The notes: a model not told the origin generated them from the letters alone. A stretch of DNA of 58,589 bases from Bacteroidaceae bacterium (GCA_017617575.1 JAFZVY010000046.1:1-58589); one strand, 5' to 3'; positions 1 to 9,221 are shown, counted from the first letter of the stretch. Numbers and translations are program-made.

Positions 1-424
1 CGACCTGTATTCATAACTCAGCAGTATTATTACTGCAAAGTTACTCTGTCATTTTCAAATCAAAAAATCAAAGAACGCACTTAAACCCTTATAAATAAAG
101 GGCATATTGTGGCTTGATGAAAAAATATCGCACCACTAGTATTGTTTGCAATTGAAATATATTACTCATTATTTGCGATTATTTTACAATTTCTTTCACC
201 CCAAATGCATTGATATTAACATAAACTTTATATGATTTTTCTATATTTTCCCTGTATAGTTTTCATCAAAATAAAGTTTTCCATTCTTCCATTCTCGTGA
301 TAGACCTCTTGTTTGTTTTGTAAATATCATATTTTTCTCCACGTTTTTCTCACCACAAAAGGAGAAGAGTATGGCTAATTAATAGATTTAAGTTTTATCG
401 TTTGCTATTCCTATTTAAAATAAT
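1..424. other. Intergenic stretch with no recognised gene
   Basis: AT-rich sequence at the window edge. I see no convincing coding frame, tRNA or long inverted repeat. It may be the upstream or downstream region of a gene outside the window. The only structured element lies at its right border, the hairpin at 425-460. Confidence 0.5.
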
Positions 425-460
425 AATAGCCATTCGGAATGTTTTGTCCGAATGGCTATT
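425..460 (-). terminator. Rho-independent-type terminator of the CvfB-like gene
   Basis: A perfect 14-bp inverted repeat (425-438 and 447-460, arms AATAGCCATTCGGA and TCCGAATGGCTATT) with an 8-nt loop lies 44 bp beyond the stop of the minus-strand gene at 504. On the minus strand it is followed by a T-rich tract. Confidence 0.7.
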
Positions 461-492
461 ACTCATTATTCATTACTCATTGCTAATTGCAC
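458..492. repeat. 7-bp tandem array
   Basis: Five consecutive 7-bp units: ATTACTC, ATTATTC, ATTACTC, ATTGCTA, ATTGCAC. The same unit type recurs at 6216, 6720, 29276, 39004, and inside two coding regions (42318, 54941). Confidence 0.7.
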
Positions 493-503
493 ATCAGTAA
501 TCG

Positions 504-1352
504 TTATTCGTTGTCTGAGACGGCTTTTAAGCCGTCAGGGAGAAGTTCTATCTTCTTTTTCTTGTAGAGGTCACCTACAGCTTGTTTGAAGGTCTTCTTG
601 CTTACTTGGAATGCCTCATAGATATCTTCGGCAGGTGACTTGTCGTGATAAGGACAGAAACCGTCGTGCTCCTGAATGTACTCATAGAGTTGGTCAGAGA
701 AAGAGCGGATGTGACGACGACCGTGCTGCTGAAGAACAAGGTCAATCTTGCCATCCTCGCGTACGTTCTTTACGTATGCTTGAAGACGGTCACCTGTATG
801 AATGTTTTGGAATAGTTCACTCTGGTAGATAAGACCGCTATATTTGCCTTCTACAATTGCCTTGAAGCCGAGATCTGTCTTCTGCTGGATAAGTATACTG
901 ACTTTCTCGTCAACCTTGTATGGTGGCATTTCTTTGCTAAGGAACTTATCGACCTTGGCACTTGCCACGATGCGATATGTGAGAGCGTCTATATATGTAT
1001 ATACGATATAGCTTCTTCCTTGTTGCATACGCATCTTCTGCTCACGGAATGGACAGAAGAGATCCTTCATAAGTCCCCAGTTGAGGAATGCGCCTGCCTC
1101 ATTTACCCAGTTTACTTCAAGATAGGAGAACTCGCCCACCTGAGTGAGTGGTGTCTCTGTTGTGGCAACAAGTCTTTCCTCGCTATCGAGGTAGAGGAAC
1201 ACGTCAAGTATGTCGCCAACCTTTGTTCCTTCTGGGACATAACGCTTAGGGAGAAGAATTTCACCTATCTCTCCTCCATCGAGGTAGACGCCAAAATCTA
1301 CCTCCTTTATGACTTCAAGCTCATTACGCTTGCCAAGTTGCAGTTTCATCAT
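504..1352 (-). CDS. CvfB-like S1-domain RNA-binding protein
   Basis: A 282-residue protein resembling the CvfB/YitL family of RNA-binding proteins. The family has several S1-like OB folds and a C-terminal winged helix, and in Firmicutes it affects virulence-factor expression. An N-terminal OB fold lies around residues 5-65, a second around 70-135, a clear S1 repeat around 145-210 (with the GKYSGLIYQSELF segment), and a winged-helix-like end at 220-275. The two possible starts (Met1/Met2) are adjacent, so the choice hardly matters. It lies 47 bp downstream of the LolD-like gene on the same strand, so co-transcription is possible. Its target RNA in Bacteroidetes is not known to me. Confidence 0.85.
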   Translation of the reverse strand: MMKLQLGKRNELEVIKEVDFGVYLDGGEIGEILLPKRYVPEGTKVGDILDVFLYLDSEERLVATTETPLTQVGEFSYLEVNWVNEAGAFLNWGLMKDLFCPFREQKMRMQQGRSYIVYTYIDALTYRIVASAKVDKFLSKEMPPYKVDEKVSILIQQKTDLGFKAIVEGKYSGLIYQSELFQNIHTGDRLQAYVKNVREDGKIDLVLQQHGRRHIRSFSDQLYEYIQEHDGFCPYHDKSPAEDIYEAFQVSKKTFKQAVGDLYKKKKIELLPDGLKAVSDNE

Positions 1353-1399
1353 TCTTTCTTTATGTTAAGTTTTTTCAAACCGAGTTCGGTTAGAAACTA

Positions 1400-2092
1400 T
1401 TAAACCTCCTCTATAGGAGCTGGGATAGATGGTTCTTCGTTATTCTCTATCAAGCCATCCTTGATGTGTATAGTTCTGTCTGTTATCTCCGAAAGATGCT
1501 CGTCGTGAGTAACAATAACAAATGTCTGTCCGTATTTGTCACGCAAGTCGAAGAACAGTTTGTGTAGCTCTGCTTTGTTTTGTGAGTCAAGGCTACCAGA
1601 AGGCTCGTCTGCAAGGATTACCTCAGGGTTGTTGATAAGGGCACGGGCAACAGCTACGCGCTGCTTCTCACCACCTGACAGTTCGGAAGGCTTGTGGTTG
1701 GCACGCTCCTTGAGGCCAAGGAAATCGAGAAGTTCAAGTGCATGAGCCTTTAGTTCCTTATTGTTGCGTCCAGCTATCATTCCAGGAATCATGACATTCT
1801 CAAGTGCCGTGAACTCAGGTAAGAGCTGGTGGAACTGGAACACGAAACCAAGGTGCTGGTTACGGAACTTAGCCAATTCGTTCTGACTAAGGTGCGTAAC
1901 GTCCGTACCATTGATGATGACGCTTCCCGAATCCGCATCGTCAAGTGTACCCATGATTTGTAGGAGCGTAGTTTTACCTGCACCCGAAGGTCCTACGATG
2001 CTGACCACTTCACCTTTATTAATATGTAAGTCGATTCCCTTCAACACTTGAAGGTTGCCAAACGACTTCTTTATGTTTTTAATTTCAATCAT
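1400..2092 (-). CDS. LolD-type ABC transporter ATP-binding protein
   Basis: A 230-residue ATPase of the LolD/MacB/FtsE class. It has Walker A GPSGAGKT (residues 34-41), a Q-loop in FVFQFHQ, the signature LSGGEKQRV and Walker [10 protein letters not shown], followed by the His-switch VTHDEH. LolD energises release of lipoproteins from the inner membrane for transport to the outer membrane. The permease (LolC/E) is not next to it, so the LolD name is by similarity only. A GC-rich palindromic repeat (2096-2130) ends only a few bases before the start codon, so the leader is largely repeat-derived. The C-terminal tail is acidic and rich in Pro and Glu. Confidence 0.85.
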   Translation of the reverse strand: MIEIKNIKKSFGNLQVLKGIDLHINKGEVVSIVGPSGAGKTTLLQIMGTLDDADSGSVIINGTDVTHLSQNELAKFRNQHLGFVFQFHQLLPEFTALENVMIPGMIAGRNNKELKAHALELLDFLGLKERANHKPSELSGGEKQRVAVARALINNPEVILADEPSGSLDSQNKAELHKLFFDLRDKYGQTFVIVTHDEHLSEITDRTIHIKDGLIENNEEPSIPAPIEEV

Positions 2093-2095
2093 AAA

Positions 2096-2130
2096 GACCC
2101 TCCCCTGCCCCCTCCCTTTCAGGGCGGGGA
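2096..2130. repeat. GC-rich C/T-tract palindromic repeat, copy 1
   Basis: Starts GACCCTCCCC and ends AGGGCGGGGA. It is an inverted copy of 2241-2276; the two are separated by about 110 bp and could form one large hairpin between the EnvC-like and LolD-like genes. Related sequences lie at 6062, 28411 and 53852. Confidence 0.8.
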
Positions 2131-2240
2131 ATAGTTACCAAGGGAACTATTATTCGTTAATACTAATTTTATATTCTTTGCACAAACCCTCTACCTTATA
2201 AAGTGATATCCTTGTATCACCTTCTCGTATGTGTAACTTC

Positions 2241-2276
2241 TCCCCGCCCTGAAAGGGAGGGGTTGGGGGAGGGTCC
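2241..2276. repeat. GC-rich C/T-tract palindromic repeat, copy 2 (inverted)
   Basis: Reverse-complement partner of 2096-2130, with the shared core CCGCCCTGAAAGGGAGGGG. Its last base coincides with the stop codon of the EnvC-like gene (stop at 2276-2278). It may serve as that gene's terminator. Confidence 0.8.
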
Positions 2277-3727
2277 TATCTTACCCACTGTTCTGGGTTC
2301 AACCTTGTTCTCTCCTTACGCATTTGGAACTGTAGGACGTAACGTCCGTCAGTATCCTTACCAATGGTACCAAGTGTCTCGCGTGTCTTTACCTTCTGAC
2401 CCTTTGATACTCCAACGGATGAAAGACCAGAGTAGATGGTGATGTATGAACCGTGACGAAGCATGACTACATATCGTCCACCATACTGGAATACAGAACT
2501 TACCTCGCCGTCAAATACGGCACGTGCGCTACATCCTTCCTGACCCTTTATGTCGATACCCTTGTTCTCAAGTGTCACGTTCTTAAGTCCTGCTACGGTG
2601 TATGTTCCGTAATGACCTACTATAGAATATGAACCTGTGATAGGTACAGGTAATTTACCTTGGTTGTTTGCAAAGTTACCAGAGAGCTTTACGTCTGCGC
2701 TACTTGACTTCCATTCTTCCATCTTCTTGCGCTCAAGCTTATCCTCTGCCTCTGCTTCCTTGAGGTCGGCATTAGCCTTTTCAAGTGCAGCCTTTGCAGC
2801 AGCCTTTTCCTTGGCTGTCTTGGCTGCCTTCTTGGCTGCTTCGGCAGATTCCTTGGCAGCCTTAGCCTCTGCAAGCTTGCGAGCCTTCTCCCTTGCAGCC
2901 TCTTCGGCCTTGCGGTTACGCTCTGCCTCTGCCTTGCGTGCAGCTTCCAGTTCTATTTGTATTATACGTTCAATCTCCGCGTTAAGTGACTGTTCCTTCT
3001 TCTGGTAATCCTTAATCTGTTTCTGAACTACAGAAAGGTTCTTGTTGAGGAAGTTTACCTGCGTCTCGCATGAAGTCTTCATCACTTCAAGTGAGTGCTT
3101 ACGCTCACGAAGGTTGGCAAGATTGTTCTCAACCCTTGTCTTAGCGTTAAGGAGACTGTTCTGAGTGTTTGTTACCTCCATCTGCTTTTCCTTCAGAAGT
3201 TCGCCCTGTGCCCTCTGGAATGTTGAATATTCCTTCATGTAACGCATACGACGAATAATCTGCGAGAAGTTGTCGGCAGAGAAGATGAACATCAGCTTCT
3301 CTTGGTCAGAGCGGTTACGCCTCATATATACGACCGCCTTGGCAAAACGCTTCTTCTTTATTGCAAGTTCCTTTTCAAGACGTTTCAACTCGCTTGAAAG
3401 TGAATCTATGGTGTCGTTGAGCACCTTCACCTCAACATTTAGACTGTCAATGGCTACTTTCTGCTTGCCAATCTTGTTGTCAAGGATAAGCACGCTATCA
3501 AGGTTTGACTTGATGTGCTTGTTTAGTTCGGCAGCCTTGCGTGACGCCTCCTTTCGCTGCTTCTCCAAGGCTGCCTTTTCCTTCTGGAGCTGTGCCTTGC
3601 TTTTGACAGCATTCTTGCTTATTGTCTTTGTTGTCGTCTGCTTCTTCTGCGTGGTTGTCTTCTTTTGAGCCATTACAGGCATGCAAAGCACCATCGCCAA
3701 TAGCAATATGATGTATTTCCTATTCAT
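2276..3727 (-). CDS. EnvC-like murein hydrolase activator (degenerate LytM)
   Basis: A 483-residue secreted protein with a signal peptide ending VMA-Q (about residue 20), a Lys/Thr-rich stretch, a long coiled coil (about 40-340, including an Ala/Lys/Glu-rich stretch) and a C-terminal LytM/M23 fold (about 360-483). Active M23 peptidases bind zinc through H-x3-D and HxH. Here the first site reads NKGID (His replaced) and the last reads LQFQM (both His replaced), so it is probably not a hydrolase. This matches EnvC, which activates amidases during cell division. It overlaps the DUF4292 lipoprotein gene by 8 bp in the order dUTPase-TPR-DUF4292-EnvC, which I recall as conserved in Bacteroidales. 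The partner amidase is not in the window. Confidence 0.88.
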   Translation of the reverse strand: MNRKYIILLLAMVLCMPVMAQKKTTTQKKQTTTKTISKNAVKSKAQLQKEKAALEKQRKEASRKAAELNKHIKSNLDSVLILDNKIGKQKVAIDSLNVEVKVLNDTIDSLSSELKRLEKELAIKKKRFAKAVVYMRRNRSDQEKLMFIFSADNFSQIIRRMRYMKEYSTFQRAQGELLKEKQMEVTNTQNSLLNAKTRVENNLANLRERKHSLEVMKTSCETQVNFLNKNLSVVQKQIKDYQKKEQSLNAEIERIIQIELEAARKAEAERNRKAEEAAREKARKLAEAKAAKESAEAAKKAAKTAKEKAAAKAALEKANADLKEAEAEDKLERKKMEEWKSSSADVKLSGNFANNQGKLPVPITGSYSIVGHYGTYTVAGLKNVTLENKGIDIKGQEGCSARAVFDGEVSSVFQYGGRYVVMLRHGSYITIYSGLSSVGVSKGQKVKTRETLGTIGKDTDGRYVLQFQMRKERTRLNPEQWVR

Positions 3728-4337
3728 TATTCAGCATCGCTTTAAAGAGTGCTTCAATCGAAACTCTCTGATATTTTGATGATACAGCTGTATGTCCGTT
3801 CCATCCTGATTCATAGCTGATGTTGCCAAGGCGGAGTTCAAGTGCCACTGGCTTGGACATTGGGATGGTGTAGTTGACCGTTTCGTTTGCACCCGTCTTC
3901 TGCACCTGTTCCCAGAAAAGGTCCTGTACTGTGTCAAAGGTTATCGTAGTGCCAGCCAGCGCAGTCAGCTTGGTGTATGACTCTGATATGTAACGCTTGT
4001 TCACCCTGTCTATGACGAGTACGGAATCTGTGGAAATCTCCATCTTGCCCACTTCCATCACACCAAGGAGAGGGTCAACGAGTGAAATCTGGATTACGTC
4101 ATTCCACTTCATCTTCAGCTGTCCGTTGGTGGACATTTCTTTGTCACCGTCATACACAATCTTTACCCTTACCTTTGAACATATCTCTGTATGTTTAGGT
4201 GTTTTCTTGGCAGGAACTAGTGTCTCTACCTTTGAGCCAATGGCATTGGCATCCTCCCTTGCCATCTTCTTTGACGAGCGGCATGAAGCAAGGAGAATGG
4301 TTCCAAGCAATACTATTACAAGTCTTTTCATCATCAC
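3720..4337 (-). CDS. DUF4292 lipoprotein
   Basis: A 205-residue lipoprotein with an N-terminal hydrophobic segment and lipobox LLASC, then a beta-rich body of the DUF4292 type, which is related to LolA/LolB-like folds. It overlaps the TPR gene by 4 bp upstream and the EnvC-like gene by 8 bp downstream, so translational coupling is likely. Position and fold suggest a cell-envelope role, perhaps in lipoprotein or outer-membrane assembly. That role is inference from context; I know of no established function. Confidence 0.8.
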   Translation of the reverse strand: MMMKRLVIVLLGTILLASCRSSKKMAREDANAIGSKVETLVPAKKTPKHTEICSKVRVKIVYDGDKEMSTNGQLKMKWNDVIQISLVDPLLGVMEVGKMEISTDSVLVIDRVNKRYISESYTKLTALAGTTITFDTVQDLFWEQVQKTGANETVNYTIPMSKPVALELRLGNISYESGWNGHTAVSSKYQRVSIEALFKAMLNNE

Positions 4338-6043
4338 AATTTTCTCTTCTTTATCTTCTTGTCAAGAGCCTTTGGATTGTCGCTTCCGCCCAGTTCCTTA
4401 GCCTTGAGCCAATACTTCATAGCGTTTTCCTGTTCGCCACAACGACTGTATATGTCGCCTGCATGCTCTATTATGGTGCTGTCGCTTGCTTCAAGCTCGT
4501 CGCCCATGATGTTGAGAGCCTTTTCCATAACCTCCTTTGCCCCGTTATAGTTCTTCTTGACAAAGAGAATCCAAGCGTAGGTGTCGAGGTAAGTGGCGTT
4601 GTCCTGTTCAAGTTCGTTTGAACGCTTGCTCATAATCTCCGCACGGTCAAGGTCTTTCTTGATGAGGGAGAGGTAGTATGAGTAGTTGTTGAGTACGTAG
4701 GCGTCATCATATCTGTAGATGAGACATGAGTCATACTCCTGAAAAGCCTTCTCTGGATAACCCGTCTGATGGTAGAGGTCACCAAGGAGAGAGTGAAGGC
4801 GTACTGTGAGGTCAAGGTTCGTCTTGGAGTCGGTATGCGTCACGCCTTTCTTGAATGTCTCTATGGCAGCATCATATTTTGACTGCTGATAATACACGAT
4901 TCCGAGGTAGAAGTAATACATCGGTTCACTTGCGCCATACTCCACGGCTGGCTTACAGAGAGAGTAGATGCTTGCTGAGTCGTTCTCCTCCACGGCGTAG
5001 GCAAGTAACTGGTTGCGTGCTATCTCGCTCTCTGGCTCAATCTCAAGCATCTGTTTGAGTACAGGCTTGAGTCTTTCCTTCGACATGTTGGAAGAAGCCA
5101 TGTATCTTGCACACAACTCATGCATCGTGGCATCCTCCTGTGGCATGGAAAGCAACTTGTCAAATATCTTCAGCATCTTTATTGAGTCGCCCCCAGGCTG
5201 AAGGTTCTCATATACAAGTCCTCCCACGAGCTGAAGTCTTACGCTTCGGTCAAGCTTAGGGTTGGTCACCATCTTGAGGATGTATTCCTGACATAGGGAG
5301 TCGTTACCCTCCTTCTGGTAGTAGTTGGAGAGGGATATGAGCGCATTCACATTTGTCGAATCCTTTGCCTCCACCATCTTGTACTGGGACAGAGCCTTTG
5401 CCTTGCCCTCCTCCGTGTCTTGGTCGAGGTAAAGGTCGCCTATGAGCACTTGATACCTAAGGTCGTTAGGATATTCGTCGGCAAGCGCACGCATCTCCTT
5501 GAAGGCACTCTTCTCGTCCTTGAGGCGGACATAGATGCGGAACTTCTCCATACTGAGCTGCTCTGACTTTCCTTCCTTCACTTCAAGCTTGTCGAGAGCC
5601 TTGACCATGTTTGCGTAATCCTCGTTTGAAGCATAGAGGTCGATAAGCATCATGAGCACGTCCGACTTGTCTGGGAACGTGGTTGCCATGTCCTCAAGCA
5701 CCTTCTGGGCTTCTGCCTTCTTTCCCGAATTGAAGTAGAACTTGACAAGCATATCCTTGTACCAATAGTTGTCAGGATACATCTTGACAGCCTCTTCCAT
5801 CTCCTTCAGGGCTATGCTGTCGTTACGCATGTACCTGTTGAGGGTAGAAAGATAGTAGCGTGCCGTTCCCGACTGTGGGTTAAGTCTCATTCCATAGTCG
5901 AACAGGTCGTAGGCAGCTGCAAGGTTTCCCTGTGCCATCTGCCTTGATGCCTCGAAAAGTATGTAGTCGCTCTTTTCGTTTTGCGCATTCATGTTGCCAC
6001 AGAATACCAACGACAGAAGCATTATTACCAATAGTCTCATCAT
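4334..6043 (-). CDS. Periplasmic TPR-repeat protein
   Basis: A 569-residue protein with a signal peptide (MMRLLVIMLLSL... ending NMNAQ) and tetratricopeptide repeats along almost the whole length (about 25-560). Clear units include AAAYDLFDYGMRLNP, AAIETFKKGV and AMKYWLKAKELGG. TPR solenoids bind protein partners. As the second gene of the dut-TPR-DUF4292-EnvC row it is likely a periplasmic scaffold for envelope assembly. The last codons overlap the next gene by 4 bp. No catalytic domain is visible. Confidence 0.85.
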   Translation of the reverse strand: MMRLLVIMLLSLVFCGNMNAQNEKSDYILFEASRQMAQGNLAAAYDLFDYGMRLNPQSGTARYYLSTLNRYMRNDSIALKEMEEAVKMYPDNYWYKDMLVKFYFNSGKKAEAQKVLEDMATTFPDKSDVLMMLIDLYASNEDYANMVKALDKLEVKEGKSEQLSMEKFRIYVRLKDEKSAFKEMRALADEYPNDLRYQVLIGDLYLDQDTEEGKAKALSQYKMVEAKDSTNVNALISLSNYYQKEGNDSLCQEYILKMVTNPKLDRSVRLQLVGGLVYENLQPGGDSIKMLKIFDKLLSMPQEDATMHELCARYMASSNMSKERLKPVLKQMLEIEPESEIARNQLLAYAVEENDSASIYSLCKPAVEYGASEPMYYFYLGIVYYQQSKYDAAIETFKKGVTHTDSKTNLDLTVRLHSLLGDLYHQTGYPEKAFQEYDSCLIYRYDDAYVLNNYSYYLSLIKKDLDRAEIMSKRSNELEQDNATYLDTYAWILFVKKNYNGAKEVMEKALNIMGDELEASDSTIIEHAGDIYSRCGEQENAMKYWLKAKELGGSDNPKALDKKIKKRKL

Positions 6044-6061
6044 GTGAGTTTTTAAGTTAAA

Positions 6062-6094
6062 GCCCTCTCTCCATCCTTCCCACTAGGGGAGGGT
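6062..6094. repeat. C/T-tract palindromic repeat, diverged copy
   Basis: Contains CCCTCTCTCC and CCCACTAGGGGAGGGTGA, a weaker relative of the GC-rich palindromes at 2096, 2241 and 28411. It lies between dut and the TPR gene. Confidence 0.55.
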
Positions 6095-6215
6095 GACTAA
6101 TGCAAGAGCCCCTATTCTTGATTTTTAAGTTTAGCAAGCCGAGTTCGTTGCGAAGATTCTCCGTTTTCTAAATCTTAATTACTTCCATGCGGTCAGTGAG
6201 ACCGCTTCGCTCAGT

Positions 6216-6236
6216 TCTTAACTCTTAATTCTTAAT
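6216..6236. repeat. 7-bp tandem array abutting the dut stop codon
   Basis: Three units, TCTTAAC, TCTTAAT and TCTTAAT, end exactly where the dut stop codon begins (6237-6239). Confidence 0.65.
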
Positions 6237-6671
6237 TTACTTCGTGCCTGTGTGTCCGAATCCACCAGCACCACGTTCTGTTTCGTCAAGCACATCCACC
6301 TCCACGAGTTCGGGTTGCTCGTGCTTTGCTATGACAATCTGAGCTATTCGCTCGCCGTCATTTACCACGAAAGGTTCGTTTGAGAGGTTGATAAGTATTA
6401 CGCACACCTCGCCACGGTAGTCTGCATCCACCGTACCCGGAGTGTTAAGTACCGTTATGCCCTTCTTGATGGCAAGTCCTGAGCGAGGACGCACTTGTGC
6501 CTCATATCCAGCTGGAAGAGCCATGTACAATCCTGTAGGGATGAGTTTGCGCTCCAAAGGATTGAGTGTTATAGGCTCATCAAGGTTAGCCCTTATATCC
6601 ATGCCGGCACTCTGTGGAGTGGCATACTCAGGAAGTGCATGATGTGACTTGTTTATTATCTGTACTTTCAT
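6237..6671 (-). CDS. dut: dUTP diphosphatase
   Basis: A 144-residue homotrimeric-type dUTPase that converts dUTP to dUMP and diphosphate, keeping uracil out of DNA and feeding dTMP synthesis. All five family motifs are present: SAGMDIRA (21-28), PRSGLA (62-67), [11 protein letters not shown] (79-89, with the catalytic Asp and Tyr), GERIAQ (106-111) and the C-terminal [10 protein letters not shown] (133-142). Length is normal for the family. It leads the row with the TPR, DUF4292 and EnvC-like genes, but the 193-bp gap after it contains repeats, so it may be transcribed separately. Confidence 0.97.
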   Translation of the reverse strand: MKVQIINKSHHALPEYATPQSAGMDIRANLDEPITLNPLERKLIPTGLYMALPAGYEAQVRPRSGLAIKKGITVLNTPGTVDADYRGEVCVILINLSNEPFVVNDGERIAQIVIAKHEQPELVEVDVLDETERGAGGFGHTGTK

Positions 6672-6719
6672 TTATGTCTTTATTTTAAGCTTCTTTTCAA
6701 TCCAAATCTGTCTTGAAAA

Positions 6720-6747
6720 GAATTATGAATTATGCTTTATGAATTAA
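6720..6747. repeat. 7-bp tandem array overlapping the dgt stop codon
   Basis: Units GAATTAT, GAATTAT, GCTTTAT, GAATTAA. The last unit overlaps the dgt stop codon at 6744-6746. Confidence 0.65.
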
Positions 6748-8051
6748 ATTATCGGAATGCTCTCTCCGTTTATCTTCCTGAACAAGTCGAGGGCATAAAC
6801 GTCTGTCATACCTGACACGAAGTCAAGAACCGCCATGATGCGAGTGTAGGTGTCAGGGCTGTAAACGTCATACTGCGAACTAACCCTATTGAGCAGAAGC
6901 TCTGAATAGGCACGGTCAGGATTCATGGCAGCCTCAGTGAACAGCTCGATGAGTGTTCGGATTATCTTGTAACCAGCCAATTCAATATCCACTACGTCCT
7001 TGCTGTGGTAAATCTTGGCGTAAGAAGTCTCAACACACTTGGCGTAAGCGTCGCGTATGGATGGGCAAGTGTGGTCAATAAGCGCACCCTTGAATGTTCC
7101 GTTGAGTATTGCCTCCTCGTTCTCCACAAACACGCGTACACATTCGTGCTCAAGGGCACCTATGGCGCAAGAGCGGAGATAGACAACCTGTTCGTTCACG
7201 TCGTTTATGTCTTCTTCATTGAAACGTGAGAGGACGGCTTCGCGCTTCTCCTCGGCAACGAATCCCATGAGAAGTTTCTTTGTCTCCTCTGTCGTGAGAA
7301 TTTTCAGTTTGTGTGCATCCTCAATATCCATAATCTCGTAACAGATATCGTCGGCAGCCTCCACGAGATAAACCAATGGGTGGCGCACGCCTTCCATCAA
7401 TCCAAGCTCTTCAGCAATCTTCTTGTAGGTCTCTGCCTCATCCTGAAAGTATCCGAACTTCTGCTTCTTAGCCTTGCTGGCTGGGAAAGGATACTTGATG
7501 ATGGATGCAAGAGTGGAGTATGTGAGTACGAATCCACCCTCACGACGTCCCTTGAACTTGTGGGCAAGAAGGCGAAAGGCATTTGCATTACCGTCAAAGT
7601 GGGTGATGTCCGCCCATTCGTCCCTTGTGAGCAGGTTCTTGTAGATGGCACCAGGGCCTTCGCTGAAGAACGTAGCTATGGCACGTTCGCCCGAATGACC
7701 GAAAGGTGGATTGCCAAGGTCGTGGGCGAGACAAGCAGCCTGAACTATGTCACCAATCTCGCCAAGGTGAGTATTGTGAAGTTCAGGATGACGCTCAAGA
7801 AGTCGGCGTGCTGAGTCATCGCCCAATGAGCGACCCACGCTTGCCACTTCGAGTGAGTGAGTAAGTCGGTTGTGGACGAAGATTCTTCCTGGGAGAGGAA
7901 AAACCTGTGTCTTATTTTGAAGTCGGCGGAAAGGGGCAGAGAAGATAAGGCGGTCGTAGTCGCGCTTAAACTCTGTGCGCTCTTCAGCCCTGTTCTGATG
8001 CTTGTCTTCCTGGCCGAGTCGTTTATTTGAAAGAAGTTGTCCCCAGTTCAT
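6744..8051 (-). CDS. dgt: Deoxyguanosinetriphosphate triphosphohydrolase-like protein
   Basis: A 435-residue HD-domain dNTPase that releases triphosphate from dGTP or other dNTPs and so controls the dNTP pool. The metal ligands are visible: His65 in NRLTHSLEV, His110-Asp111 in LAHDLGNPPFGHSGE and Asp234/235 in EAADDICYE. The dGTPase-type N terminus (REEERT-like RAEERTEFKRDYDRLIFS) is present, and the length is normal. It lies next to dut, another nucleotide-pool enzyme, but has its own promoter (8113-8144). The start Met is about 55 nt from the predicted transcription start. Confidence 0.95.
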   Translation of the reverse strand: MNWGQLLSNKRLGQEDKHQNRAEERTEFKRDYDRLIFSAPFRRLQNKTQVFPLPGRIFVHNRLTHSLEVASVGRSLGDDSARRLLERHPELHNTHLGEIGDIVQAACLAHDLGNPPFGHSGERAIATFFSEGPGAIYKNLLTRDEWADITHFDGNANAFRLLAHKFKGRREGGFVLTYSTLASIIKYPFPASKAKKQKFGYFQDEAETYKKIAEELGLMEGVRHPLVYLVEAADDICYEIMDIEDAHKLKILTTEETKKLLMGFVAEEKREAVLSRFNEEDINDVNEQVVYLRSCAIGALEHECVRVFVENEEAILNGTFKGALIDHTCPSIRDAYAKCVETSYAKIYHSKDVVDIELAGYKIIRTLIELFTEAAMNPDRAYSELLLNRVSSQYDVYSPDTYTRIMAVLDFVSGMTDVYALDLFRKINGESIPII

Positions 8052-8112
8052 AAAAGTACTTTTACTGTTTCCCTTGTGGGAAAGAACCTTTTTTGGATGA
8101 TATAATATTGCG

Positions 8113-8144
8113 CAAAGATAACTTTTTTCTTTCCAAATACCAAA
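8113..8144 (-). promoter_or_regulatory. Bacteroidetes-type promoter of dgt
   Basis: On the minus strand there is TTTG (8144-8141), a 20-bp spacer and TATCTTTG (8120-8113). This matches the -33/-7 pattern TTTG...TAnnTTTG and gives a leader of about 55 nt. Confidence 0.75.
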
Positions 8145-8246
8145 TAATTAGTTTTATTAACGTGCTCTTGAATGACTAATTTCTTTTTCGTGGCATTTTT
8201 AGGCAAGGCGAATGACAAATGCACCCCAGGCATTCATGTCCGTAGT

Positions 8247-8411
8247 ACGTCCGTTGTTTCTCCTAAGTAACTTCGTTCTTACTCCGTATTTTCACCATCA
8301 CATCTCCATTTCTTCTCCATCGAATGTCCATCAAAACGATGGAGATTCGATGGACATTCTCCGTAGAAATAGCGAAGTTACTTAGGAGAAACAACGGACG
8401 TGCGACGGAGA
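8247..8411. repeat. Large palindromic 11-bp-period repeat element, copy A
   Basis: Outer arms 8247-8275 and 8373-8401 are a perfect 29-bp inverted repeat. An inner hairpin centred near 8335 has 17-bp arms with one mismatch. The middle and right parts read as consecutive 11-mers such as TCTCCATTTCT, TCTCCATCGAA, TGTCCATCAAA, ACGATGGAGAT, TCGATGGACAT, TCTCCGTAGAA. The reverse complement of 33764-33895 aligns along most of its length. It lies between the stop of the 8437 gene and dgt. Nothing else is seen in 8145-8246. Confidence 0.85.
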
Positions 8412-8436
8412 TGCTTACCGGTATTTTCTGGGTAAC

Positions 8437-9078
8437 TTACGTCTCTGACTCCAACGACTCCAAAAAGTAATGGTACATGATGATGTAGAATATGCTTCCG
8501 AGCATTACTGAGAATGATAATAATGACGAATAGACGCCTGTAAACCATTCTGACAGGGGAAGCGTGTTGATGAGGAAGATGGTGAAATTCACAATGACGT
8601 GGCAGATGATGGCATAAATCAAGCTATGCGTCTTGCTGAAAACAAGATACACGCTGACAGATATCATCATAATCGGAATTATTAGGAACGATGTTTCCTG
8701 CATGACGGAGGTTATGAGTGCGCATATTACTATGGCAATATACTTGTTGCACATATCCATAAGCATCCTGAGGATGATTCCACACACGAGCGTTTCCACA
8801 ACTATCGGAAAAAGAAAGCAATAGTTGAAGAATTGCAATGGCGAAGTGTAGTCGAAATCCTCCACTTCCACCAAGTATTTCATGGGAGTATAGACGACAA
8901 GCGTCAGATACAAGATGATGGAGAAGAAAAAGATAGAATGTCCCAGATAGTACGTATAATACTTGCTATCCATAATCTGTCCTGACTTCCTCATACTCAC
9001 ACATATTGCAATCAAGCATAAAATTGAACCTACTATTGTCCAAATAACGTTATCTAAATCGTTTAGGTAAGATATCAT
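8437..9078 (-). CDS. Multi-spanning membrane protein, possibly CPBP-like
   Basis: A 213-residue, very hydrophobic protein with about six membrane segments. The arrangement VVETLVCGIILRM, then a long hydrophobic stretch, then IICHVIVNF recalls the CPBP (CAAX protease and bacteriocin-processing) family. That family normally has EExxxR, FxxxH and HxxxN motifs. Only the HxxxN-like HVIVN and a single Glu are seen, so it may be a catalytically inactive relative or unrelated. It is AT-richer than the flanking genes. An 8-bp tandem array precedes it (9182-9221) and the 11-bp-period element A follows it. Confidence 0.5.
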   Translation of the reverse strand: MISYLNDLDNVIWTIVGSILCLIAICVSMRKSGQIMDSKYYTYYLGHSIFFFSIILYLTLVVYTPMKYLVEVEDFDYTSPLQFFNYCFLFPIVVETLVCGIILRMLMDMCNKYIAIVICALITSVMQETSFLIIPIMMISVSVYLVFSKTHSLIYAIICHVIVNFTIFLINTLPLSEWFTGVYSSLLSFSVMLGSIFYIIMYHYFLESLESET

Positions 9079-9181
9079 AATGCATTTAATTTATTTATTG
9101 TCGTGTTGTTATCTAATATTTTCGCCTTTTTCTCAAAAAATTAAAATTTCAAAAAATCACCTCCTTCCTCAATAACGAAAT

Positions 9182-9221
9182 AACTTAAAAACTCAAGAAC
9201 CCACAAACTTATAAACTTAAT
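9182..9221. repeat. 8-bp tandem array overlapping the kinase stop codon
   Basis: Units AACTTAAA, AACTCAAG, AACCCACA, AACTTATA, AACTTAAT. It lies upstream of the membrane-protein gene and overlaps the stop (9217-9219) of the uridine-kinase-like gene. Confidence 0.7.

Noticed and set aside
2276-3727. Active M23 endopeptidase
   Set aside because: The zinc-binding His residues are replaced (NKGID, LQFQM), so the gene is described as an EnvC-like activator.
8048-8233. A 61-codon minus-strand frame upstream of dgt
   Set aside because: It covers the dgt promoter and overlaps the dgt start by a few bases. It is low-complexity Lys/Phe-rich sequence without motifs.
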